Source: Plantactinospora endophytica
Lineage (GTDB): Bacteria > Actinomycetota > Actinomycetes > Mycobacteriales > Micromonosporaceae
Direction of reading: 5' to 3'
Assembly: GCF_016862915.1 (NCBI RefSeq)
Contig: NZ_BONW01000008.1
Span: 1-64,000, forward strand
Length of the DNA stretch: 64,000 bases
Shown: positions 7,767-15,587 of the stretch, one piece after another
Layout: the number at the start of each line of letters is the position of its first letter
Numbering within the stretch: position 1 is the stretch's first letter
Notes under the pieces: model-generated
What the model was told of the DNA's origin: nothing
The model's database searches: none
The model's input: the letters and a program-made list of their open reading frames with translations, nothing else
Position numbers and translations under genes: made by a program

Positions 7767-9098
7767 ATGACGCTCACCTTCCACTGGTTCCTGCCGACCT
7801 ATGGCGACAGTCGGGACATCGTCGGCGGCGGGCACGGCCTGCCACCGGGTACCGCCGGAGGCGCCCGGCCGGCCACCGTGGCGTACCTCGGGCAGATCGC
7901 CCGCACCGCCGAACAGCTCGGTTTCGTCGGCGCGCTCACCCCGACCGGCGCCTGGTGCGAGGACGCCTGGCTGGCCACCGCGATGCTCACCGAGGTCACC
8001 GAGCGGCTGAAGTTCCTCGTCGCGTTCCGCCCCGGGCTGACCTCGCCGACGCTGGCCGCCCAGATGGCCTCCACCTTCCAGCGTCTCTCCCACGGGCGGC
8101 TCCTGCTCAACGTCGTCACCGGCGGGGAGTCGCACGAGCAGCGCGGCTACGGCGACTTCCTCGACAAGGACGCCCGGTACGCCCGTGCCGACGAATTCCT
8201 GCACGTCGTACGCGCATTGTGGCGGGGCGAGACGGTCAGCCACGCGGGGGAGCACCTGCGGGTGGAGCAGGCCCGGTTGAACCGGCTGCCCGACCCGGCG
8301 CCGCCGATCTACTTCGGCGGCTCCTCCAAGGCCGCCGGCCCGGTGGCGGTACGGCACAGCGACGTGTACCTGACCTGGGGCGAACCGCCGGCACAGGTGG
8401 CCGAGAAACTGGCCTGGATCCGAGGGCTGGCCGCCGACGCGGGCCGGGAACTCCGGTTCGGGATCCGGCTGCACGTCATCGCCCGGGACACCGCCGAGGC
8501 GGCCTGGGCACAGGCGCAGCGGCTGCTCGACGGCATCGCCGACGCCGACGTCGCGGCGGTGCAGGCCGGCCTGGGGCGCAGCGAGTCCGAGGGACAGCGC
8601 CGGATGCTGGAACTGCACGGCGGTTCCCGGGACCGGCTCGAGGTCTCGCCGAACCTCTGGGCCGGAGTCGGGCTGGTGCGCGGCGGCGCGGGTACGGCAC
8701 TGGTCGGCAGCCACACCGAGGTCGCCGACCGGATCGCCGAGTACCACGCCCTCGGCATCACCGAGTTCATCCTCTCCGGACATCCGCACCTGGAGGAGGC
8801 GTACTGGGTCGGCGAGGGGGTGCTGCCGATCCTGCGCCGGCGCGGGCTGTGGCGGCACCCGTCCGGCGAGGCGCCGGCACCGGCCACCGAGATCCCGTTC
8901 GCGGCCTCGACCGCCGACGGCGGCACCGCAACGCCGAGCGGCACGGAGTCCGCCAGCGGCACCGGAACGCCGAACGGCACCGGGACCGCCAGCGGCGGCG
9001 GAACCCCGAACGGCGCAGGGACAGCGAGTGACGGCGGAACCCCGAACGGCGCCGGAACGACGGACGGTATCGGTATCCCGAACCGCGTCGGACGGTAG
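7767..9098 (+). CDS. ssuD: FMNH2-dependent alkanesulfonate monooxygenase (LLM class) with low-complexity tail
   Basis: Residues ~1-380 form a luciferase-like (beta/alpha)8 monooxygenase: TFHWFLPTYGDSR, AEQLGFVGALTPTGAWCEDAWL, FRPGLTSPTLAAQMASTFQ, NVVTGGESHEQRGYGDFLDKDARYARADEFL, IYFGGSSKAAGPVA and the late EFILSGHPHLEEAYWVGEGVLP. The family cleaves C-S bonds of alkanesulfonates to sulfite and an aldehyde. SsuD is usually ~380 residues; here about 60 extra C-terminal residues are repeats of GT, TPNG and SGG, likely disordered. Start supported by GGAGG. Reduced flavin probably comes from the 4224 or 3483 products. Confidence 0.9.
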   Translation: MTLTFHWFLPTYGDSRDIVGGGHGLPPGTAGGARPATVAYLGQIARTAEQLGFVGALTPTGAWCEDAWLATAMLTEVTERLKFLVAFRPGLTSPTLAAQMASTFQRLSHGRLLLNVVTGGESHEQRGYGDFLDKDARYARADEFLHVVRALWRGETVSHAGEHLRVEQARLNRLPDPAPPIYFGGSSKAAGPVAVRHSDVYLTWGEPPAQVAEKLAWIRGLAADAGRELRFGIRLHVIARDTAEAAWAQAQRLLDGIADADVAAVQAGLGRSESEGQRRMLELHGGSRDRLEVSPNLWAGVGLVRGGAGTALVGSHTEVADRIAEYHALGITEFILSGHPHLEEAYWVGEGVLPILRRRGLWRHPSGEAPAPATEIPFAASTADGGTATPSGTESASGTGTPNGTGTASGGGTPNGAGTASDGGTPNGAGTTDGIGIPNRVGR

Positions 9099-9351
9099 CC
9101 GGGCGGCGACTCCGTGCCGTCCCGGCCGTCGGTGCGGCCAATTCGGATAACGTTCCCGGACGTATCCGGCGGCACTCGGCCGGGGCGGCCTCCCGCCATC
9201 TTTCGGTACGCCCGCGTGTCGCCAAGATTGTTCACAATCTTATTGGCAATAGTGTTGCCCGCACCTATGATCGGTCTGCCTCCGACAAACATGGCGGCTT
9301 CCGCCCGCGACGCCATGCCGCACTGGCGGAACCGCGCGGAAAGGATTGTCG
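9099..9351. other. promoter region of aromatic cluster
   Basis: This 253-bp gap is less GC-rich than its surroundings between 9215 and 9275 and holds the 18-bp palindrome at 9224-9241 plus a smaller repeat GGCAA-tagtg-TTGCC at 9245-9258. The last part carries GGAAAGGA before the ATG at 9352. Confidence 0.5.
9224..9241. promoter_or_regulatory. GntR/VanR-type palindromic operator
   Basis: AAGATTGTTCACAATCTT is a perfect 18-bp palindrome with core ATTGT-N2-ACAAT, the form bound by FCD-type GntR regulators such as VanR. It lies ~110 bp upstream of the GalB-like gene and is the most AT-rich spot in this region. No GntR gene is in the window, so the regulator is unassigned. Confidence 0.6.
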
Positions 9352-10086
9352 ATGACAGCGTCTCCGATCGGGCCGGGTCCGGTCCTTGTGGTAAGCGCAC
9401 ACGCCGCCGATTTCGTCTGGCGTGCGGGTGGCGCCATCGCACTCAGCGCCTCCCGAGGCCAGCAGGTGCACGTGCTCTGCCTCACCTTCGGAGAGAAGGG
9501 GGAGTCGCAGGGGCTGTGGAAGCAGCCCGGGATGACCCTCGACCGGGTCAAGGAGGCGAGGCGGGACGAGGCCGGTCGCGCGGCGAAGGTGCTCGGCGCC
9601 GACATCGAGTTCCTCGACGTGGGCGACTACCCGCTGCGGGCGACCGACGAGCTCTACGACAGCGTCGTCACGACCATCCGCCGGGTGAACCCGGCCGTGA
9701 TCATCACCCATCCGGCCAAGGACCCGTACAACCTCGACCACTCGCTGACCCACGAGATCGTGCTCCGGTCCAGGATGGTGGCCCAGGCGGCCGGACACGA
9801 CCGGGACAGCCAGCCGATCGGCGCACCGAACGTACTCCAGTTCGAGCCGCACCAGCCCGAGCAGTGCGGCTTCGTACCGAACCTGCTGCTGGACATCAGC
9901 CCGGTCTTCGAGCGCAAGGTCGAGGCAATGCGGATCATGGGCGCCCAGGGGCACCTGGTCGCGTACTACACCGACCTCGGGGTACGGCGCGGGGTGCAGG
10001 CGGTCCGCAACGGCGGGGCCAAGTCGATCAGCCACGCCGAGGCGTACCAGCGGGTCTTCCCGGTCGTCGGGGACGAACTGCTGTGA
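9352..10086 (+). CDS. PIG-L family hydrolase/hydratase, 4-oxalomesaconate hydratase (GalB-like)
   Basis: A 244-residue PIG-L/LmbE-fold metalloprotein. The family's first metal motif (usually AHPDD) appears as SAHAADFVWRAGGAI; downstream come GEKGES, ARRDEAGRAAKVLGA, ITHPAKDPYNLDH and H169-region FEPHQPEQCGF. GalB, a PIG-L member, hydrates 4-oxalomesaconate to 4-carboxy-4-hydroxy-2-oxoadipate in gallate breakdown. The call is driven by the overlapping RraA/LigK-like aldolase (next step) and the GalA-like dioxygenase at 19369. The alternative is a generic deacetylase. ATG 9352 has GGAAAGGA upstream. Confidence 0.75.
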   Translation: MTASPIGPGPVLVVSAHAADFVWRAGGAIALSASRGQQVHVLCLTFGEKGESQGLWKQPGMTLDRVKEARRDEAGRAAKVLGADIEFLDVGDYPLRATDELYDSVVTTIRRVNPAVIITHPAKDPYNLDHSLTHEIVLRSRMVAQAAGHDRDSQPIGAPNVLQFEPHQPEQCGFVPNLLLDISPVFERKVEAMRIMGAQGHLVAYYTDLGVRRGVQAVRNGGAKSISHAEAYQRVFPVVGDELL

Positions 10087-10823
10087 CCGGTCACGTCATC
10101 GTCCGCACCGACGCCGCACCCCCGGCCGACGCGGTCGCGCAGCTCGCCGCGCAGGGCGTGTCGACGGTGCACGAGGCGCAGGGCCGCACCGGACTGCTCG
10201 GACCGCTGCTCCGACCGATCTACCCCGGTGCCCGGATCGCCGGTCGGGCGGTCACGGTGTCCGCCCAGCCGGGCGACAACCTGATGATCCACGCGGCGGT
10301 CGAGCAGACCCGGCCCGGCGACGTACTCGTGGTCGCCTTCACCTCGACCAGCACCGACGGTGCTTTCGGCGAACTGCTGGCCACCTCGCTGCGGGCCCGG
10401 GGCGTGCTCGGCCTGGTCATCGACGCGGGCTGCCGCGACGTGGCCGCACTGACCGAGATGGGCTTCCCGGTCTGGTCCCGGGCGGTTTCCGCACAGGGCA
10501 CCGTGAAGGCGAGCCCCGGCTCGGTCAACGTCCCGATCGTGCTCGGCGGCGCCTACGTGCGACCCGGCGACGTGATCGTGGCCGACGACGACGGCGCCCT
10601 GGTCGTGCCGCGAGAGCGGGCCCGCGAGGTGGCCGCCGCCGGAGCCGAACGGGAGGCCAAGGAGGAGGAGAAGCGCCGCCAACTCGCCGACGGCGTACTC
10701 GGGCTGGACATGTACAACCTCCGCCCACTGCTGGACCGGCTCGGCGTCCGCTACGTCGACGCCGAGGGTACGGCGGACGGTGCCGCTCTGGAGACCGATC
10801 CCGGCGCCACCGGGCCCTCCTGA
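10083..10823 (+). CDS. RraA-family aldolase, 4-carboxy-4-hydroxy-2-oxoadipate aldolase-like (LigK/GalC)
   Basis: A 246-residue RraA-fold protein. It has the STVHEAQGRTGLLGP start, GRAVTVSAQPGDNLMIHAAVE, RPGDVLVVA, the ligand loop AFGELLATSLRARGVLGLVI and the catalytic/metal segment DAGCRDV. This set matches LigK/GalC class II aldolases, which split the CHA intermediate to pyruvate and oxaloacetate, rather than bare RraA RNase E inhibitors (shorter, and no RNase E context here). The GTG start overlaps the GalB-like stop (CTGTGA), implying coupled translation. A C-terminal extension of ~40 residues follows the core. Confidence 0.8.
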   Translation: MTGHVIVRTDAAPPADAVAQLAAQGVSTVHEAQGRTGLLGPLLRPIYPGARIAGRAVTVSAQPGDNLMIHAAVEQTRPGDVLVVAFTSTSTDGAFGELLATSLRARGVLGLVIDAGCRDVAALTEMGFPVWSRAVSAQGTVKASPGSVNVPIVLGGAYVRPGDVIVADDDGALVVPRERAREVAAAGAEREAKEEEKRRQLADGVLGLDMYNLRPLLDRLGVRYVDAEGTADGAALETDPGATGPS

Positions 10824-10933
10824 GCCCTACGGCGCTGACCAGCACCTTTCGAATACCCCTGCCTGGGCGCCGGCCGGTCGCGGACCGTCGCGGCCGGCCG
10901 GCGACCTGGCCGCACCGAGGAGGCCACGGCCGA

Positions 10934-11251
10934 ATGGAGTTCCTGGTACGGCAGTTCAACCGGATGCCGGCGGACGAGGAGTCCCGACGGCTCCGCGAGG
11001 AGTTGCGCCCGCGCGAGCGTCAGGTCGCGCAGCGGTTGCGGGAGGCGGGCATCCTGCGCCGGCTGTGGCGGGTGCCGGGCACCCAGCACGCGATCGGGCT
11101 GTACGAGGCCGAGGACGTCACCGTGCTGCACGACGCGCTCTCCTCGCTGCCGATGTTCCCCTGGCTGGAGATCGAGATCGAGCCGCTGGCGGTACATCCG
11201 CAGGAGCGGAAGGCGTCGGCAGCGCCGGCAGCCGGCTCCGGCCCGGAGTAG
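10934..11251 (+). CDS. muconolactone delta-isomerase (CatC)-like protein
   Basis: A 105-residue protein with the compact CatC fold signature: N-terminal MEFLVRQFNRMP, helix with LREELRPRERQVAQRLREAG, then LRRLWRVPGTQHAIGLYEAED, HDALSSLPMFPWLEIEIEPL and the conserved terminal HP. CatC normally isomerises muconolactone in the beta-ketoadipate pathway, but no catA/catB is nearby. In this 4,5-cleavage cluster it sits directly after the hydratase and aldolase and could act as an isomerase or tautomerase of 4-oxalomesaconate, a step needed in gallate breakdown and not otherwise represented. That role is inference. Confidence 0.7.
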   Translation: MEFLVRQFNRMPADEESRRLREELRPRERQVAQRLREAGILRRLWRVPGTQHAIGLYEAEDVTVLHDALSSLPMFPWLEIEIEPLAVHPQERKASAAPAAGSGPE

Positions 11252-11276
11252 TCGGTCGGGCGGCCGGCTGCGTCAA

Positions 11277-11327
11277 ATGACGTAGCCCGACCCGTCCCGG
11301 CCGGCCGGCACGAGCCGTCATTTGCGT
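11277..11327 (+). promoter_or_regulatory. bipartite regulatory element, copy 1
   Basis: ATGACGTAGCCCGACC at the left and CCGTCATTTGCGT at the right form an ATGACG/CGTCAT inverted repeat with 39 bp start to start. The same 51-bp arrangement with identical spacing occurs at 16364-16414. A possible -10 (CATATT, near 11350) follows. It precedes the UGSC relic/85-residue gene/FAD oxidoreductase unit. The NarL-type regulator between the two copies is the obvious candidate to bind, but this is untested. Confidence 0.6.
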
Positions 11328-11416
11328 ATCGACCCGGTCCGCCGGTTTCCATATTTTCTAACCCACGGGACAGGACGGTTGGCGGCACCACCGAATCGGG
11401 GAGGATCGTCACCACG

Positions 11417-11740
11417 ATGGCATTCGAACCACTCGTCCGTCCGATCGGTGCTGGCGAACTGACGGCGAACACCACTCCGGCATCCCGACCGGAAACAATA
11501 CGTGGCCGTACTCTCGGTCTGCCGAACAATACCGAGCCGAATGCGGCCGTCCTGCTGCACAAACCCGGCGGGCAACTCCGACGCGGATACGGCGTATGGG
11601 GGTAGTCCGCTATACCGAGCCCATTTCGGTACGCCCGTCGAACAGACCCGGGTCGAGCGGATCGTGCAGGAGTGTGACCTCGCCGTCGCGGCGGTCGGTG
11701 ATCGAGGCCCGGCACCGGGTGGTCAACTCCCCGGACCCGG
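11417..11740 (+). pseudogene. relic of UGSC-family (seleno)protein
   Basis: Three frames must be joined to read it: frame 1 gives RGRTLGLPNNTEPNAAVLL then LRRGYGV (to ~11600), a short second frame gives VVRYTEP, and a third gives HFGTPVEQTRVERIVQECD followed by LAVAAVGDRG. This composite matches the N-terminal half of UGSC-family proteins, whose motif is GD-U-GSC. At the U (TGA) position the codon is CGA, and the following Ser-Cys is destroyed by a base loss. The C-terminal half is not recognisable. So the gene is dead, with at least three lesions. Family recall is from memory, not a search. Confidence 0.6.
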
Positions 11741-11855
11741 TTGTGGTCGTCGTCGCCGGTGCCGCCGACGCGGGCGTCTCGGCGGTCGCCGACACGCCCG
11801 GACCACGCGGTGGCCACCCGGCCACCGTCGCAGTGCAGGAGCCGAAGGAGAGGCG

Positions 11856-12113
11856 ATGACCACCGAGCAGCAGGCCCCGGACCCGGCCCTGGACGCCGCG
11901 TTCGCCGACATCGTGACCGTACTCGCCCGGGACGGCTACGCCGCCGCCTGGGAGTTGGACCCCGACGGCGCGGTGACCTTCCGGGTCGCCGCCACCGAGA
12001 ACGCCTGCGCGGAGTGCCTGGTCCCGGCACCGGTGATGGAGGCCATCCTGGGCAGCGCCCTGGAAGGCACCGGCTACCACGTCGGTCGGGTCGAACTGCC
12101 CGCCGACCACTGA
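11856..12113 (+). CDS. small CxxC protein, weakly NifU C-terminal-like
   Basis: An 85-residue acidic protein: a helix (FADIVTVLARDGYAAAWEL), strands around DPDGAVTFRVAAT, then NACAECLVPAPVMEAILGS and a final strand. The order helix-strand-strand-CxxC-helix resembles the NifU C-terminal Fe-S scaffold (…C.gCp…), but similarity is weak and a metal or redox role is inference. GAAGGAG at 11844-11850 gives a strong ribosome site. It follows the UGSC relic and precedes the FAD oxidoreductase, so it may have served a redox enzyme. Its stop lies inside one arm of a 17-bp inverted repeat. Confidence 0.6.
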   Translation: MTTEQQAPDPALDAAFADIVTVLARDGYAAAWELDPDGAVTFRVAATENACAECLVPAPVMEAILGSALEGTGYHVGRVELPADH

Positions 12114-12202
12114 ACCTTTTTCAACCTGAACCGCGCGCGGCTCACGCTCCGCGTCTGACCTCGCGGTCGGTCGAACCGCAAGGGGAGGTTGAAAAAGGTT
12201 CA
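12111..12202. repeat. perfect 17-bp inverted repeat around 58-nt spacer
   Basis: TGAACCTTTTTCAACCT at 12111-12127 is the exact reverse complement of 12186-12202. The arms are AT-rich in a very GC-rich setting and the left one contains the stop of the preceding gene. The spacer is GC-rich and can pair further (ccgcgcgcgg). It could be a terminator/attenuator stem in the operon or the ends of a tiny non-autonomous element. No T-run follows. Confidence 0.7.
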
Positions 12203-12262
12203 CTGACCGCGGTCAAGCCGACCGGCCACCGGGGCGACCACCGACCGTGCGAAAGGCGATCC

Positions 12263-13770
12263 ATGGCATCCCGCAACTCCCGGATCCGCGAACCGGAACG
12301 CACCATCCCGGTACGTGGCGAGTACGACGTGGTGGTCGTCGGCGGCGGACCGGCCGGACTGATGGCCGCCGCCGCGTCGGCGCGTACCGGCCGGTCGACG
12401 ATCCTGCTGGAGCGGTACGGCTTCCTCGGTGGCGCCGGCACGATGGGCGGGCTGAGCACGTTCTGCGGGCTGCACGCCCGGGTGCGCGGCGAGCACCGTC
12501 GGGTGATCAGGGGACTCGCCGACGAACTGCTGGACCGGCTGGAACGGATGGACGGGCTGAACGCACCGCACCTGTCGGTCGCCGACCGGATCATGGCGCA
12601 GGCGTTCGACATCTCGGCGTACAAGATGGCCGCCGACGACCTGGTGCTGGCCGGCGGCGGCAGGCTGCTCTTCCACGCGATGGCGGTAGGCGTCTCGATG
12701 GCCAGCCCGACCGAGATCGACGCGGTGATCGTCGAGTCGAAGTCGGGGCGCAGCGCCGTCCGGGGCCGGGTCTTCGTCGACGCCACCGGCGACGGTGACC
12801 TGGCGGCCTGGTCCGGTGCGCCGTACGAGGTGTCGCCGAAACTGCTCTACCCGTCGCTGATGTTCCGGATCAACGGGGTGGACCCGACCGGGCCGGCGAG
12901 GCGTGGAAGACCGTGGCCCGGCTGATGGACGAGGCGGAACGGGCCGGTACGCACACCTTTCCGCGCAAGAAGCCGATCGTCCGGCCACAGCGCAACCCGC
13001 TGGAGTGGCGGGCCAACCTCACCCAGTTGAGCAACCCGGACGGCAGCGCGGTGGACGGCACCGACGTGGACGGGCTGACCCACGGCGAGATCCAGGGCCG
13101 CCGGCAGGTACGCGACGCGTTCGCCTTCATCCGGGACCACACCCCGGGCTTCGAGGACTCGTACGTCGTCGACCTCTCGCCCCAGATCGGCATCCGGGAG
13201 ACCCGACGGATCATCGGGCCGTACCAGCTCACCGAGGACGACATCCTGGACTGCGTCGACTTCCCGGACACCATCGGAGTGAACGGCTGGCCGGTGGAGG
13301 CACACGTCGCCGGGGACGTCGAGTTCCGGTTCCCCCGCGCCGACCTCGCCTCGCGCGGGTTCAACCAGCTTCCGTACCGGATGATGCTGCCGCAGGTGGT
13401 GCAGAACCTCTTCGTGGCCGGCCGGTGCGCGTCGATGACCCAGCGGGGCCAGTCCTCGGCCCGGGTCACCGGCCCGTGCTTCGCGATGGGCCAGGCCGCC
13501 GGCACCGCCGCCGACCTCGCCCTCTCCGCCGGGGTGGCGCTGCGCGACGTCGACGTGGCGACCTTGCAGAAGCGGCTGGTCGAGAACGGCGCCTACCTCG
13601 GCACCGACCTGCCACCGGACACCGCTGCCGCACCTGCCGGCACGGGTGGACCAGGCAGTGCTGCCGCACCGGCCGGCCCGAGTAGATCAGGCAGCGCTGC
13701 CGCTCGCCGCCCGTCCCGGCCGTCGGCTGTGGCTGGCCCGACGTTTACGCCCGCGAGGTCGGACCGCTGA
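12263..13770 (+). pseudogene. FAD-dependent oxidoreductase (FAD_oxidored type), one frameshift
   Basis: Frame 1 (12263 to ~12895) starts with the dinucleotide fold YDVVVVGGGPAGLMAAAASA, followed by GGAGTMGGLSTFCGLH and FVDATGDGDLAAWSG. The continuation (GEAWKTVARLMDEAERAG … SPQIGIRETRRIIGPYQL … NLFVAGRCASMTQRGQSSARV … GPCFAMGQAAGTAADLA) is one base out of frame from about 12895 to 13770. Restoring one C in gggcc(c)ggcgag joins them to a ~500-residue protein. Either a real null mutation or a sequencing slip in a GC run. Substrate unknown; its place between aromatic-pathway genes suggests a pathway redox step. Confidence 0.75.
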
Positions 13771-13901
13771 CCCAGGACACCACCCCGAACGGCCGGTCAG
13801 CTCCGTCGGCGGTCGGCACTTGACGGTCGCCATATCCTGATCGAACGACGTTATCGCTGGTCAGCGCGGCAGTCGCCGGCCGGCGGGGCAGGGAACGGAC
13901 C

Positions 13902-15587
13902 ATGACGACGGCGCTTCCGCGAGCCCGGCCCGGGGATATCACCCCCGGGCCGGAACTCGCACTGCTGCACGCCGTCGGGCAGGTCGTGGCCGGCGGCCTG
14001 GCGCTGCTGGACGAGCGGCACCGGCTGGTGTGGCTCAGTCCCGGCGCCGCCGACCTGTTCGGTGAACCGGCGTCGGCACTACTCGGGCGGGCATGGCCGG
14101 CCGAACTGCCCCCGCTCAACGACGGCGGCCCGGTTGTGTCGCTCGCCGAGGCGCTGGCCGGGCGGGCGTCCGGCCAGCACGACGCCTCGGTCAGCCTGGA
14201 CGCCTCGGTCAGCCTGGACGCCTCGGCCAACCTTGACGCCTCGGTCAACCTTGACGGCTCCGGCGTGCGGCGGGTCGTGCAGTACCGGGCCGGGTGGGTG
14301 CGGGTGGACGGGGTCCGGCGGGTACTCGTGTCGATCACGGACCTGACCGAGACGCGCCGTCAGCAGCGGCGGCTGGCCGCAGTGGCCCGGGCCGCGTCGA
14401 GCGTCGCGGACGCGGGCCGGCTCAGCGCCACCCTCGACGCGTTGGCCCGGGCCGTCTTCGAGTCCACCGGGCTGGCCGCCGTGCAGATCCTCACCCTGCA
14501 CGGCGACGAGCGGGAACTGCGGATGATGGGCGAGGCCGGATTCTTCGACGTCGAGAACTTCAGCGAGAAGCTCGCCGAGTGCCGCCGCCGGGGCGCCGAA
14601 CTCAAGATGCTCGAAGCCGCCGTGCGGTGCACCCCGATCGTCGTACTGCACCGCAAGCCGGACATCATGTCGGATCCCGCCTGGGAACCGCTGCACGACA
14701 TCATGGGCGCGGTCGACTGGGACAGCTTCGTCAGTATGCCCCTGTCGGCTCGGGACTCCTGCGTCGGCGTGCTGAACGCCTTCTTCACCCCGGGCGAGGA
14801 TCCGGGCCCGGCCGAACTGGAGTTCCTGGCCGCCATCGCCGACCAGGCCGCGATGGCGGTCGACTACGCCGGACTGCTCGCCGCCTCCCGTGCCGAGGTA
14901 CGCCGGGAGGAGCGCCAGCGCCTCGCCCGGGACCTGCACGACTCGGTGGTGCAGCGGGTCTTCTCGATGCGGATGCAGTCCACCGCGCTGCGGGCCCGGA
15001 TCGCCCAGCGGGCACCGGAGTCCGTCGGCGATCTCGGACCGATCGCCGACGAGCTGATCACGTTGTCCCGGACGGCGCTGGCGGACCTCCGTGACCTGAT
15101 CTTCGAGCTGCGTCCGGCCGAACTGGTCGACGCCGGTCTGCTCGAAGTGCTCCGGATGCACGTACGCTCGACCGAGGCGCGTACCGGGATGCGGATCAGG
15201 ATCGAGCTGCCGGAGTCGCTGGAGGACGTACCGACCGAGGCGCAGGAGGACCTCTACCGGATCGTCCAGGAGACGCTGAACAACGTGGTGAAGCACGCCC
15301 GCGCGGACACCGCCCGGGTCCGGCTGCGGCGTGTCGGGCCGACCGGCGAGGGGCTCGAACTCGACGTCCAGGACGACGGGCCCGGAGACGGCCGGTACGG
15401 CAACCACACCCTCGGCCTCGGCCTGCTGTCGATGCGGGAACGCGCCCAGCGCTGGGGCGGATCGCTGCACGCCGGCCGGCTGCCCGGCGGCGGGTACCAG
15501 GTCCGGGCCGTCTTCCCCCGACTGCTGGCCGGTGCCGGGCCGGGGACCGACCACCCTGAGCAGAGGAGCCGGCTTGACCGACCGTGA
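13902..15587 (+). CDS. NarL-type sensor histidine kinase (PAS-GAF-HisKA_3-HATPase)
   Basis: A 561-residue soluble kinase without membrane segments. Residues ~20-150 look PAS-like (GGLALLDERHRLVWLSPGA) and are interrupted by four 6-residue repeats (DASVSL type). A GAF domain spans ~165-330. The dimerisation/phosphoacceptor helix has RDLHDSVVQRVFSM with His346, and the HATPase has QETLNNVVKHA, DVQDDGPG and GLGLLSMRERA. It overlaps the response regulator by 14 bases. A cytosolic PAS-GAF sensor inside an aromatic-acid cluster may sense a substrate or intermediate; the ligand is unknown. Confidence 0.88.
   Translation: MTTALPRARPGDITPGPELALLHAVGQVVAGGLALLDERHRLVWLSPGAADLFGEPASALLGRAWPAELPPLNDGGPVVSLAEALAGRASGQHDASVSLDASVSLDASANLDASVNLDGSGVRRVVQYRAGWVRVDGVRRVLVSITDLTETRRQQRRLAAVARAASSVADAGRLSATLDALARAVFESTGLAAVQILTLHGDERELRMMGEAGFFDVENFSEKLAECRRRGAELKMLEAAVRCTPIVVLHRKPDIMSDPAWEPLHDIMGAVDWDSFVSMPLSARDSCVGVLNAFFTPGEDPGPAELEFLAAIADQAAMAVDYAGLLAASRAEVRREERQRLARDLHDSVVQRVFSMRMQSTALRARIAQRAPESVGDLGPIADELITLSRTALADLRDLIFELRPAELVDAGLLEVLRMHVRSTEARTGMRIRIELPESLEDVPTEAQEDLYRIVQETLNNVVKHARADTARVRLRRVGPTGEGLELDVQDDGPGDGRYGNHTLGLGLLSMRERAQRWGGSLHAGRLPGGGYQVRAVFPRLLAGAGPGTDHPEQRSRLDRP
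14181..14252 (+). repeat. in-frame 18-bp tandem repeat (4 units) in sensor kinase
   Basis: Four consecutive 18-bp units, gacgcctcggtcagcctg and variants, encode DASVSL, DASVSL, DASANL, DASVNL within the PAS region. The first two units are identical in sequence, which points to recent slippage. Confidence 0.85.

Noticed and set aside
10083-10823. RraA as RNase E inhibitor
   Set aside because: Length, the GFGE-like ligand loop and coupling to a GalB-like gene favour the LigK/GalC aldolase branch.
11641-11855. Intact C-terminal half of the UGSC gene after 11740
   Set aside because: No frame gives the expected continuation; only low-complexity Val/Ala or Arg-rich readings occur up to the next ribosome site.
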